DNA of 51,011 nucleotides from Acidimicrobiales bacterium (GCA_024644005.1 JAHELU010000004.1:1-51011); one strand, 5' to 3'; shown: positions 1-9,155, numbered from the stretch's first letter. Notes: a model not told the origin generated them from the sequence alone. Made by a program: numbers and translations.

Positions 1-1
1 C

Positions 2-238
2 GGGGGCGACAATGCGGTCAACGAGACGATGATGGCCAAGCACATCGCAACGGAGACCGTCGGACGGGTGGTGGACAGCGCCATCCAGACCGTCGGCGGG
101 CAGGCGCTGACCGGCGGCCATCCCCTCGAGTCCATCCATCGGCGGGTCCGCAGCCTCCGCCTGGCCGAGGGCACGAGCGACGTCCTTGCGCTGAACGTGG
201 CCAGGGGCCGGCTCGACCTCGACCTCGGCCGCATCTGA
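2..238 (+). CDS. acyl-CoA dehydrogenase, C-terminal fragment (5' end outside window)
   Basis: Frame open to window edge; GGDNAVNETMMAKHIATETVGRVVDSAIQTVGGQALTGGHPLESIHRRVRSLRLAEGTSDV resembles the ACAD C-terminal helical domain. Confidence 0.85.
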   Translation, partial: GGDNAVNETMMAKHIATETVGRVVDSAIQTVGGQALTGGHPLESIHRRVRSLRLAEGTSDVLALNVARGRLDLDLGRI

Positions 239-262
239 GCGGGTCGCCGTGGTCGACGTCGG

Positions 263-862
263 TCAGGGGTTGTTGCTCGTCTGCTCGGCATCGAACGTCA
301 GCGTCGCCGTGGTCGCGCCACCCTGACCGCTGGTGGCAGCCAGCGGGAGCGTCACGTTCAGGCAGAGGTCTTCAAACGCCGCCGGGCCGAGGGTGCGGTC
401 GCCCGGATCGGCTCCCGGAGCGTTCGAGCCGAACAGCGCCGTGGTGGCCACGGTCCCGAGCGGGCCGCTGTAGAGCGTGGCGCCGCCCACGTTCCAGTTG
501 GCATCGTCGCAGCTCGCCACGCCGCTGCGGACGGTCAGGACGAGCTCTGCGGCCAGTGTGTCCTCGGTCGTCGTCGAGGTCGCGGCATAACGGAGATCGA
601 GGGATCCTGCGTTGGTGATCCGCAGCGGTGCCGTCACCTGGTCGCCCGGCACCATGGTCGACATCGTGACGACGGCGCTCGCCGGGCTGGCGGCTATGTC
701 GATCGTGCCGGTCGTGAACGCGTTCGATCCGACGGCCTCGCTGTCGGTGAAGAGCGCGAGCGACGACACGGTGACGGTGGCCACCCCGACCAACAGCACG
801 GCCAGGGTCAGGACGATCTTGATGAGACCGACACTGCTGGTCTCGGGTCTTGTCTCGCGCAT
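263..862 (-). CDS. TasA/CalY (camelysin)-like secreted protein (substrate D)
   Basis: MRETRP... start at 862; N-terminal TM followed by SLALFTDSEAVGSNAFTTGTIDI, typical of SipW-dependent TasA/CalY proteins; overlaps the signal peptidase gene end. Confidence 0.8.
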   Translation of the reverse strand: MRETRPETSSVGLIKIVLTLAVLLVGVATVTVSSLALFTDSEAVGSNAFTTGTIDIAASPASAVVTMSTMVPGDQVTAPLRITNAGSLDLRYAATSTTTEDTLAAELVLTVRSGVASCDDANWNVGGATLYSGPLGTVATTALFGSNAPGADPGDRTLGPAAFEDLCLNVTLPLAATSGQGGATTATLTFDAEQTSNNP

Positions 863-1548
863 GGTCCGTTCTCCTCCAGTCCTATCGACCGGGCCCGATC
901 GGTGCTGAGCGCGCGAAGGTGGGGATGGTTCGATCGGCCCAGGGGGAACCGGTCCAGTCGAGCGCGCCGGTGTCGCCAGATCCGGCGCAGCACCAGCGTC
1001 GACTGCACCCCCACCGCCAGCAGCACCACCCCACCGCCGATCAGCGGGGACCCCAGGGCGAGCAGCAACCGCCCGACCCCGGGGACGACCCATCGCCCGA
1101 CGAGCTCCCTGGGTCGGAGGTGGTAGGGGGCTGCATCGATCTGGCGGTTGGCGTCGCCCTGCGTGGTGGCGTAGACGTGGCTTCCGACGCGGTTCAGGTC
1201 GACGACCCGATGGGTGATCGTGCTTCGCCCTTCCCGCCGCATCACGAGGATGTCGCCGACCTCGACCGCGCCGGTCGGCTCGGCGATCACCAGCGAGCCG
1301 GTCGGGACCGCCGGTGTCATGCTCCCCGTCGTGACGACGACCAGTCGGTAACCGGCGGCCAGCGCGCCGACCCCGACGACGGCCAGCCCGATGGACACGA
1401 CACCGACGGTGCGGCAGGCGACCCGGCCGATCCGTCCGCTCTCTCCGATCCGGCCGATCCGTCTGCTCCCGCCCATCCATCGCGGTCGCTCGATCGATGG
1501 CTCCGGGGGGCTCGACGATCGCCGTCCCCGCCGGCGAGTCGCCGTCAC
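808..1548 (-). CDS. signal peptidase I, S26B/SipW type
   Basis: VVVTTGSMTPAVPTGSLV (Ser box), STITHRVVDL (His in place of Lys), TQGDANRQID (Asp box), flanking TM segments. Confidence 0.85.
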   Translation of the reverse strand: MTATRRRGRRSSSPPEPSIERPRWMGGSRRIGRIGESGRIGRVACRTVGVVSIGLAVVGVGALAAGYRLVVVTTGSMTPAVPTGSLVIAEPTGAVEVGDILVMRREGRSTITHRVVDLNRVGSHVYATTQGDANRQIDAAPYHLRPRELVGRWVVPGVGRLLLALGSPLIGGGVVLLAVGVQSTLVLRRIWRHRRARLDRFPLGRSNHPHLRALSTDRARSIGLEENGPCARQDPRPAVSVSSRSS

Positions 1549-2135
1549 GAGTCGTCGCTCTCGATGGCGTGCTCCGCGGCCACGGTCAGCTCGTGGCGCG
1601 ACGCCACGCCCTGGGCCGAATCGGGGGCGTCGATGGCCATCGTGGCGGCAAAGCAGACCAGCTCGACCGCCCCAGGATCGATGGTGCGATCGCCGGGATC
1701 CTCACCGCTGGCGGGATCGCCGAGGAGGGCCACGGAGCCGGCCGTCAGCCGTCGGTCACTCACGAGGGCCTCGGCCGGCGACGGCCCCTGCTCGCAGGCC
1801 GAGGCCGTCCAGATGTCCCAGCTGAGCAGGCCCGTCAACGGCTGGGCCGATGTCTCGAAGCTCAGTGAGTAGCGCAGCGGCAGCGAACCGGCGTTGAGCA
1901 GCTCGACCGATCCGACCATCCGATCCCCCGGCGCGATGTTCGACACGACGATCGGGGTCGTCCTCGTCCCGACCTCTATGTCCAGGGTCCCCGCATCGAG
2001 GCGATAGGTGCCGAGGCGCTGGGCGGCCCCGAACGCGGCCTGTCCCCGCTGGGCCCTCACGAGGATCACCCCGGGGACGATCAGTGCCGCCGTGACGACG
2101 AGAGCGCCGATGACGACGAGCGCCTGCCGCCTCAT
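1545..2135 (-). CDS. TasA/CalY-like secreted protein (substrate C)
   Basis: N-terminal TM then GTYRLDAGTLDIEVG; shares LNAGSLPLRYSL and GEDPGDRTIDPGAVELVCF motifs with the 263-862 protein; 4-bp overlap with downstream signal peptidase. Confidence 0.75.
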   Translation of the reverse strand: MRRQALVVIGALVVTAALIVPGVILVRAQRGQAAFGAAQRLGTYRLDAGTLDIEVGTRTTPIVVSNIAPGDRMVGSVELLNAGSLPLRYSLSFETSAQPLTGLLSWDIWTASACEQGPSPAEALVSDRRLTAGSVALLGDPASGEDPGDRTIDPGAVELVCFAATMAIDAPDSAQGVASRHELTVAAEHAIESDDS

Positions 2136-2229
2136 TGGTCTACCTTCCGATCCACAGCGACGACGGTCCAGCCAGGGATGTTCCGCCGGAGGCGGAACTC
2201 CGTGAGGGGCTGCTCCGCAGCGCCGGCGC

Positions 2230-2844
2230 TCACGACGGGACCGCCTCCCAGACGAAGTCGGCGGTCGACGACCGACCGACCGCCTGTCGCTCGTCCAGCA
2301 CCTCGAACTGGAACCGGAACGACACCGTGGCCCGCCCGTTGCGGATCGTGCCCACCGGGGTGGCGCCCTGGGCGGCCAGCTGGGAGAGGGTGCCGGAGAA
2401 CAAGCGCTCGTCCGGCCGGAAGTCACCGCACGAGTCGAACCCTGCGCCGGTGCCCTTCTCGACATGCACACGGAGGTACCGAGCCAACTCGCCCGTCGTG
2501 TTGGCGACGAGCGTCAGCTCGACCGGGAGTATGGTCCCGGCGTAGTCGATCCGGATGCACCGCTCCACGGGCTGCTCGGGGCCCATGTTCTCGAGGCGGA
2601 CCAGCGATCGGCCCTGATCGTCGTCGACGAGGGTGATGGTCCCCGTCTCGAACGAGTTACCGCTCACCGTGCCCTCCTGGCGCAACGTCTCGGCCGACGT
2701 GGTGACCACGAGGGTGGCGACGATCAGCGACGAGATGGCGGCGGCGAACGCCCGGCCCGTCGACTTGGCCAGCCGCCGCTCCTGGTGCAGTCCGGTCTCC
2801 TCCGCCGATTCTGATGCCAGCACGTCGTCCAGTGAGCGGGCCAT
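2230..2844 (-). CDS. TasA/CalY-like secreted protein (substrate B)
   Basis: N-terminal TM then GTVSGNSFETGTITLVDDD; PVERCIRIDYAGT and CGDFRPDERLFSGT motifs shared with the 5765-6391 protein; start overlaps stop of upstream gene (TGATG). Confidence 0.75.
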   Translation of the reverse strand: MARSLDDVLASESAEETGLHQERRLAKSTGRAFAAAISSLIVATLVVTTSAETLRQEGTVSGNSFETGTITLVDDDQGRSLVRLENMGPEQPVERCIRIDYAGTILPVELTLVANTTGELARYLRVHVEKGTGAGFDSCGDFRPDERLFSGTLSQLAAQGATPVGTIRNGRATVSFRFQFEVLDERQAVGRSSTADFVWEAVPS

Positions 2845-5768
2845 CAGGCGGTCTCCACCCGATCCCGACCCCGCTCGACCATGCCGTCGATGTCCGACGC
2901 AGGGAGCGGACGGTGGAACACGAAGCCCTGGACCAGGTGACATCCGACCCCGGCGACCGTCGACAGCTGATCCTCGGTCTCGACGCCCTCGGCGATGACC
3001 ACGAGGTCGAGCTTCCGAGCGAGGTCGACGATCGACTCCAGGACGATCCGCTCCGTCTCCGAGTCGGCGCTGTTGACGACCAGCATGCGGTCGAGCTTCA
3101 CCCCGACCACCGGCAGCTTGTGGAGGAAGGCCAGCGACGTCTGCCCCTCGCCGAAGTCGTCGAGCAGCAGGCCCACCCCCAGCTCCCTCAGCGCATGCAT
3201 GTTGTCGAGGATCGCTCCCTGGTCGGGCCTGACCAGGCGCTCGCTGATCTCGATGAAGAGTCGGTCCGGCCCGAAGCCGGACTCGGCGATCGCCGTCGTC
3301 ACGTTCTCCATGAGCTCGGCCGACATCAGCTCTTCCGGTGAGGCGTTCACCGTCACGAACACGGATGAGTCGGGGTCGATGGTCCTCCACCTGGCCCCGT
3401 CCGATGCCGCCCGGTGGAGGATCCAGCGATTCAGGCGGGGCCCGATCCCCACGTCGTCGGCGAGGGCGATGAGCTCGTCCGGCCTCACGGGCCCGTAGAC
3501 CGGATGCGTCCAACGGATGAGGGCCTCGACACCCACCAGGCGATCGATCGCAACATCGATCACCGGCTGGTAGAGCAGGGTCAGCGAGCCGTCGTCCACC
3601 GCCGTCGCCAGGTCGACTGCGAGCTGGGCCCGACGCCCCAGCTCGACGTCGAGCTCCTGGTCGTAGACGACGTACCCGGCCGACCCACGGGCCCGTTTCT
3701 TGGCGCGATACATCGCGACGTCGGCTCGTCGCAGGAGCTCGCTCTGGTCGATGCCGGCCTCTGCGACGGCGATGCCGACGCTGGCGGCGATCGACACCGT
3801 CTCCTGGCCGAGCAGGAACGGTTCCGCCAATCGCTGCTGGATCCGGGTCGCCAGCTCGCTGGCCCGCTGGGGGGGCACCCTACCCTGCAGCAACACGGTG
3901 AACTCGTCACCGCCGAGGCGGGCCACCAGGTCACCGGCCCTCACGGCCTCCCCCAGCCGGGTGGCAACCAGCTTCAGGAGCTCGTCGCCGGCCTCGTGGC
4001 CGAGACGGTCGTTGACGGGCTTGAAGCCGTCGAGGTCGAGGAACAGCAGGATGGGGCTGGCGTCGGGGCTCCGCAGCTCCTCCTCCAGAGCCCCGAGGAG
4101 GCGCGTGCGGTTGGGGAGGCCGGTGAGGGCATCGTGCATCGCCTGGTGCTCGAGCTCGTCGCTGACCGTGGTGAGCTCACCGAGGAGCCGGTCGTTGCGA
4201 AGGGCTACCGCTGCCTGGCCGGCCAGTAGGCGGAGCGCCTCGAAGCGATGGTTGTCGGCTGTGCCGTCGCGACTCCCGGCCCGTAGGACCAGTCGGGCTC
4301 CTGGTTCGTCGTTGACGGTCAGCGCCACCACCGAGGCCAGTCTCGCCTCCTCGAGGGCGGCCGACTCGGCCGGCTCCGGGTCGTCGGCGGTCACGAGGAC
4401 GGCGGAGGAGTCGAGATCGACCGGCCGCAACCCGCTCCCTGCAGCGCCGGGCGCAGGCAGGGTGCCGTCGCCGTCGACGGCCATGATCTGCCACGGACCG
4501 ACGCCGTCGCCGGTGACGATGTCGGCCACGTCGAACCCCAGCTCGAGCGATGCATCGACGATGGCCGAGACGTGGAGATCGCCCAGCCGCGTCACCTCGT
4601 GACCCGTGGCCATGACCCGCTCGAGCATGTGGCCCCGCAGCACCGCTTGGTCGGTCGCTCCTCGCTGCGTCAGCACGTCTCCCAGCAGCTGCTCTGCCAG
4701 ATAGCTGCCGGGCACCACGACGAGGAACAGGACGCTGAGCTGGTCGAGCACCCGTTCCAGCTCGGTGATCAGCGGTTCGGGGCCAGGTACCAGCTCCGAC
4801 ATCGCAATCCGGGCCCCGAGGGTGATCACGGTCAGGATCATCCAGTGCACGAGGGCCCCGACGAGGCCGAATCGCATCGCCGCCTCGATCACGGGCAGGG
4901 CGAACAGCACCCAGCCGATCCCGGACGTCCCGGCCGCCGTGGCCAGGAAGACCACGAGCACCGTGTCGACGGCGAGCTCCAGCAGTGCCGCCCACCTCGT
5001 CTCGATCTTCCATCGCCTGGTCGCAACGATCGACCAGAGATTGACCGCTCCGAGGGCGCCGAGGCCGATCGCCAGCATCGGGACTCGACCGGAGTCGGTG
5101 CCGGCAACGTCGAACCGTGACGGGTCGATGGCGAACTGGACGATCATCAGCACGCCGACGAGGACGCGGACCCGCCACAGGCCCACCTGGGCCGTCGGGA
5201 GCTGGCGCTCGGCGGACAGGTCATGGCGGCGCCGCAGCCGCTGGACGGCGGAGGCGCCCACCACTGCGAAGCTCCCGATCGTCATCGCCCCCCAGGCGAC
5301 GAGCGGAACCACGTCGGCGCGAGCGAACCAGACCACCGGAAGGCCGAGCAGTGGCACCACGAGCTGACCTGTCCCCGCCACCGCTTCCGGGCGGACCGAA
5401 TCGACGTCTGGCGTCGGGTTGCCGTCGCCCTTCGTCACGTACGCGTCGTCCTCGACCGAGAAGATCCGGTGGACGATCAGCTCACCGCCCGGTCGCTCGA
5501 AGACGATGACGGCCCGCTGGGCCAGCAGCTCCGCAGGGTGCTCGTCGATGAGGAGCACGTCTCCCGCCTGCAGCGTCGGCCGCATCGATCCGCTGGTAAC
5601 GACGACCGGCGACCACCCGGCCAGGACCATGCCGAGCACGACCCACAGAGCCATGAGCACGACCAGGTAGACGTAGAGCCAGGCAATCAGCACGGCGGTG
5701 GGCACGACGGCCCGAGCTGCGAGACGCCCCACCCGCCCGAGGGGCCACGAGCGCACGGAGGCCCTCAT
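2844..5768 (-). CDS. S26B signal peptidase fused to multi-TM sensor, GAF-like, GGDEF and EAL domains (974 aa)
   Basis: Start ATG at 5768 (MRASVRSWPLGRVGRL...). SPase boxes VVVTSGSMRPTLQAGDVLLID, LIVHRIF, VTKGDGN; GGDEF with upstream RAGD I-site (RAGDLVARLGGDEF); EAL motifs EALIRWTHP, VNASPEEL, EISERL, LLDDFGEG, VKLDRML, VIAEGVET. One uninterrupted frame. Confidence 0.9.
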   Translation of the reverse strand: MRASVRSWPLGRVGRLAARAVVPTAVLIAWLYVYLVVLMALWVVLGMVLAGWSPVVVTSGSMRPTLQAGDVLLIDEHPAELLAQRAVIVFERPGGELIVHRIFSVEDDAYVTKGDGNPTPDVDSVRPEAVAGTGQLVVPLLGLPVVWFARADVVPLVAWGAMTIGSFAVVGASAVQRLRRRHDLSAERQLPTAQVGLWRVRVLVGVLMIVQFAIDPSRFDVAGTDSGRVPMLAIGLGALGAVNLWSIVATRRWKIETRWAALLELAVDTVLVVFLATAAGTSGIGWVLFALPVIEAAMRFGLVGALVHWMILTVITLGARIAMSELVPGPEPLITELERVLDQLSVLFLVVVPGSYLAEQLLGDVLTQRGATDQAVLRGHMLERVMATGHEVTRLGDLHVSAIVDASLELGFDVADIVTGDGVGPWQIMAVDGDGTLPAPGAAGSGLRPVDLDSSAVLVTADDPEPAESAALEEARLASVVALTVNDEPGARLVLRAGSRDGTADNHRFEALRLLAGQAAVALRNDRLLGELTTVSDELEHQAMHDALTGLPNRTRLLGALEEELRSPDASPILLFLDLDGFKPVNDRLGHEAGDELLKLVATRLGEAVRAGDLVARLGGDEFTVLLQGRVPPQRASELATRIQQRLAEPFLLGQETVSIAASVGIAVAEAGIDQSELLRRADVAMYRAKKRARGSAGYVVYDQELDVELGRRAQLAVDLATAVDDGSLTLLYQPVIDVAIDRLVGVEALIRWTHPVYGPVRPDELIALADDVGIGPRLNRWILHRAASDGARWRTIDPDSSVFVTVNASPEELMSAELMENVTTAIAESGFGPDRLFIEISERLVRPDQGAILDNMHALRELGVGLLLDDFGEGQTSLAFLHKLPVVGVKLDRMLVVNSADSETERIVLESIVDLARKLDLVVIAEGVETEDQLSTVAGVGCHLVQGFVFHRPLPASDIDGMVERGRDRVETA

Positions 5769-6391
5769 GGTCTGGCCTCGATCACGATCCAGAACTCGGT
5801 GCCGAGGCCCTGGGCGGCATTGTCGTCGTCGACCTCCACGATGGTCCGGAAGGTGGTGGTGAGCCCGGATCCGATGTGGGAGCTGAGATCGATACCGTCG
5901 GCGAACGACCCGTGGTCGATCGTCAGGTCGGTGGATCTTCCCTGATAGAGCCGTTCGCTGGTTCGGAAGTCGGCGCAGTCGGTCGCCTCTCCGGTTCCGA
6001 GCTCGAACGTGACCGTGACGAGGTCGCCGAGTCCGGTGTCGGCCCCGCGGTGGCCGTGGAGCCGGATCCGAGCGTCGTCGAGCGTTCCCGAGTAGGTGAG
6101 CTGGAGGCACCGCTCGATGGGCCGCCCCGGGAACACCCTGTCGTCGTCGACCAGCAGCTCGACGGCGGCACTGCCGTCGGAGCCGGTCAAGTCGAGATCG
6201 ATCGCAACGGTTTGGAAGAGGCTGTTCGTGTTCTCGGTCGACGCCGAGAACCTTGCCGAGGCGGTCCGGGCACCGGACCAGACGACGACCAGTGCCGCAA
6301 GCAGGAACAGGGACGCGGCGACGACAGCGCCCTGCGCCCCACCTCGTCGGAGACGAGAGGGAACAGCTCCAGACCCTTCCGATCCAGTAAT
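5765..6391 (-). CDS. TasA/CalY-like secreted protein (substrate A); putative ATT start
   Basis: Hydrophobic N-terminus GAVVAASLFLLAALVVVWSG then ARTASARFSASTENTNSLFQTVAIDLDL; paralogue of 2230-2844 protein; no in-frame ATG/GTG/TTG near the N-terminus, ATT at 6391 has AGGAG 10 nt upstream. Confidence 0.65.
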   Translation of the reverse strand: MTGSEGSGAVPSRLRRGGAQGAVVAASLFLLAALVVVWSGARTASARFSASTENTNSLFQTVAIDLDLTGSDGSAAVELLVDDDRVFPGRPIERCLQLTYSGTLDDARIRLHGHRGADTGLGDLVTVTFELGTGEATDCADFRTSERLYQGRSTDLTIDHGSFADGIDLSSHIGSGLTTTFRTIVEVDDDNAAQGLGTEFWIVIEARP

Positions 6392-6523
6392 GGCGATCAG
6401 GCTCCTGTTCAGCGAATTCGCTGTACCCGTCGGCAGCTCGATCGCCAGTGTGACGATCCGCCGGATCCGCAGCCGGGCGGCGCTCGGTCGACGGCATGTT
6501 GGTTCGGTTGTCCAACCAGGGCC

Positions 6524-7777
6524 ATGATTGTGGTCGTGATCCTCCGCCAGATCGCCGTCGCCGTCGCCGTCGCTGTCGCTGTGCTCGTGGTCGTAGCGAA
6601 CTGTGGTCGAGGTGACCTGGAGGCCACGGGACCGGCGCAGGGTGGCACCTCCTCTTCCACCACCACCGCCGCCCTGACCACGGCCGCTGGAGCGACGTCG
6701 ACCCCCGGCCCGACGGCGGGCTCGACGTCGACCGACCTCGAAGCGACGACCACGACCAGCCGGCAGCGCGGCTTCACGATGGCCTTCACCGGGGATCTGC
6801 TGCTCCACAGTCGGGTGAACGCGATGGCGGCGGCCAATGCGGGCGGCCAGCCCGGGCGCGACTACGACTACCGCCCGATGCTCCAGCCCATCCGACCGCT
6901 GGTCGAGGCGGCCGACTGGGCAGTCTGCCACATGGAGGTCAACCTCTCGGCCGACGGCACTCGGTTGGAGCCGTACCCCACGTTCCGGGCTCCGGGTCAG
7001 ATCGCAGTCGACATCGCCGACATCGGCTACGACTCCTGCAGCGTGGCCTCGAACCACATCCTCGATCACGGCATCGAAGGCGTTGCCGAGACCTTACAGG
7101 TACTCGACCGAGCGGGGCTCGGGGCCACCGGAGCGGCACGATCGAGGGCCGAGGCGTCGCGCCAGATCTGGATCGAGCTCGGCGGTCTCCGTGTCGCCCA
7201 CCTCGCCTACACCTACTGGTTCAACGGGTTCACCGTCCCCGCAGACGCCTCGTGGACGTCGAACGGCATCGACGAGGACCGAATCCTGGCCGATGCCTCG
7301 GCGGCCCGTGCCGACGGTGCGGACTTCGTGGTCGTCTCGCTGCACTGGGGTGACCAGTACGACCACCGCCCCAACCGGCAGCAGCGAGAGCTCGGTCCCC
7401 GGGTCCTCTCATCGCCGGACGTCGATCTGCTGGTGGGCCACCACGCCCACGTCGTGCAGCCGATCGACAACCTCGATGGCGAGTGGTTGATCTACGGTCT
7501 CGGCAACCTCCTGTCCAACAGCCCTCAGCCCGCTCGCCGGGACGAGTTGCTGGTGCTGGTCACCGTCTCGGAGGGCCCGACCGGTGAGTTGACGTCCGAG
7601 CTGGAGGTGATCCCACTCCATCTGGATCACTCGACCCTCACGGTGCATCCCAGCAACCCGCTGACCAGGCCACCATCGACGGCGCCCGATCTCGCCGCCG
7701 ACCTCGACGCCAGCTGGGCCCGGGTCAACCGGATCCTCGACACCGGGACCGGCCGGGACGCGCTCGTCATCGGCTGA
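6524..7777 (+). CDS. CapA/PgsA-family poly-gamma-glutamate/capsule biosynthesis-like metallophosphoesterase
   Basis: FTMAFTGDLLLHSRVNA, MEVNLS, SVASNHILDHG, VVVSLHWGDQY, DLLVGHHAHVVQPID, IYGLGNLLSN motifs; N-terminal signal anchor. Confidence 0.88.
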   Translation: MIVVVILRQIAVAVAVAVAVLVVVANCGRGDLEATGPAQGGTSSSTTTAALTTAAGATSTPGPTAGSTSTDLEATTTTSRQRGFTMAFTGDLLLHSRVNAMAAANAGGQPGRDYDYRPMLQPIRPLVEAADWAVCHMEVNLSADGTRLEPYPTFRAPGQIAVDIADIGYDSCSVASNHILDHGIEGVAETLQVLDRAGLGATGAARSRAEASRQIWIELGGLRVAHLAYTYWFNGFTVPADASWTSNGIDEDRILADASAARADGADFVVVSLHWGDQYDHRPNRQQRELGPRVLSSPDVDLLVGHHAHVVQPIDNLDGEWLIYGLGNLLSNSPQPARRDELLVLVTVSEGPTGELTSELEVIPLHLDHSTLTVHPSNPLTRPPSTAPDLAADLDASWARVNRILDTGTGRDALVIG

Positions 7778-7928
7778 GCCATGACGGGGCTCGTCGGCTG
7801 CGCCTGGCGCCGCTCGACCGACCACCGTCCCCATTCGTTCGTACGACAGGAAACGCGCGTCGAAATCGGCCATGATGACGACGGGCGATTCGAACCGGCG
7901 GCTCGAAGGATGGCGGACAATGGGTCAG

Positions 7929-8897
7929 ATGAAGGCGGTCGTCTACGACGAGTACTGCTCGCCCGACGGCTTGGAGCTGCGTGCGGTCGAGCGGCCCGTC
8001 ATCGGTGACGATGCGGTCCTGGTCCGGGTGATGGCCGCATCGGTCAACCCAGTCGACTGGCACCGTCTGACCGGCACACCGAGCATCGCCCGACTGGAGG
8101 CCGGGCTGCGGTCGCCGAAACGGCACATACCGGGATCGGACCTGGCGGGCCGGGTGGAGGCGATCGGCTCGGCGGTGGCCGGGTTCAAGCCGGGCGACGA
8201 GGTGTTCGGTACCGCCGAGGGCAGCCTCGCCGAGTACGTCGCCGTCACCGAGGACCGCATCGCCCACAAGCCGGTCAACCTGTCGATCGAGCAGGCGGCG
8301 GTGGTGCCGGTGGCAGGGCTCACCGCACTGCAGGGCCTCCGTGACTGCGCCAGGCTCGAGGCCGGCCAGAGGGTCCTGATAAACGGCGCTTCGGGCGGTG
8401 TCGGGACCTTCGCCGTCCAGATCGCAAAGGCATTCGGCGCCGAGGTGACCGGGGTCTGCAGCGGCGGCAACGTCGAGATGGTGCGGGCCATCGGCGCGGA
8501 CGACGTCGTCGACTACACCGCGACGGACTTCGAGGAGCGGGAGCAGCACTACGACGTGCTGTTCGACACGGTCGGCAACCGTCGGCTGTCGACCTGCCGA
8601 CGGACCCTGAAGCCGAAGGGGGTGTACGTCATGGTCGGTGGCCCGAGGACGAATCGCTGGTTGGGGCCCGTGGCCCGGGTCGTTGCCGGGCGACTGCTGT
8701 TCGCGCTGACCAGCGAGAAGTTCTCCACCTTCGTGGCCAAGGACGACGAGGACGATCTGCGGTTCCTGCGCGATCTGCTCGAGTCGGGGTCGGTCGTCCC
8801 GGTCATCGACCGTCGCTACGACCTGAGCGACACACAGCAAGCCTTCCAGTACTGGGAGCGGGGTCGGACGAGCGGCAAGATCCTCGTCACGGTCTGA
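7929..8897 (+). CDS. MDR-family NAD(P)-dependent alcohol dehydrogenase / quinone reductase
   Basis: MKAVVYDEYCSPDGLEL..., VLINGASGGVGTFAVQIAKAFGAEVTGV Rossmann motif; C-terminal GKILVTV. Confidence 0.9.
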   Translation: MKAVVYDEYCSPDGLELRAVERPVIGDDAVLVRVMAASVNPVDWHRLTGTPSIARLEAGLRSPKRHIPGSDLAGRVEAIGSAVAGFKPGDEVFGTAEGSLAEYVAVTEDRIAHKPVNLSIEQAAVVPVAGLTALQGLRDCARLEAGQRVLINGASGGVGTFAVQIAKAFGAEVTGVCSGGNVEMVRAIGADDVVDYTATDFEEREQHYDVLFDTVGNRRLSTCRRTLKPKGVYVMVGGPRTNRWLGPVARVVAGRLLFALTSEKFSTFVAKDDEDDLRFLRDLLESGSVVPVIDRRYDLSDTQQAFQYWERGRTSGKILVTV

Positions 8898-8929
8898 GCG
8901 TCCGCTTCGGGCACGCCCGCAGCGGACGC
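8898..8929 (+). terminator. candidate hairpin terminator
   Basis: GCGTCCGCT-T-CGGGC-AC-GCCCG-C-AGCGGACGC: 14 of 15 positions pair (the innermost pair flanks only 2 nt, so likely loop CACG); begins immediately after the TGA of the 7929-8897 gene; no U-tract. Confidence 0.6.
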
Positions 8930-9155
8930 CATCGAAGCCCTGGGCACAGCCTCACGACTCGGCGAGCAGCGGGCGGTCACGGGCTGGCGAGCATCCTGCC
9001 GATCCTGATGGTCGTGCCATGGCTCCAGGCGTCGAGCCGCTCACGCCGATCGAGGCGAGCGCCGACCGCTCGGCCGTGGCACCGCGGGGGCTCCGGTCGA
9101 GCTGCTGGTGCCCGCCGGTAGGGCCGGAGACGGCGCATCGGAATAGGCTGGACCC

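Noticed and set aside
5769-6515. N-terminal extension (to 6515) of the signal peptidase-GGDEF-EAL ORF
   Set aside because: Overlaps TasA-like gene A and is Arg-rich; ATG 5768 directly precedes the hydrophobic peptidase N-terminus and overlaps the end of gene A by 4 bp
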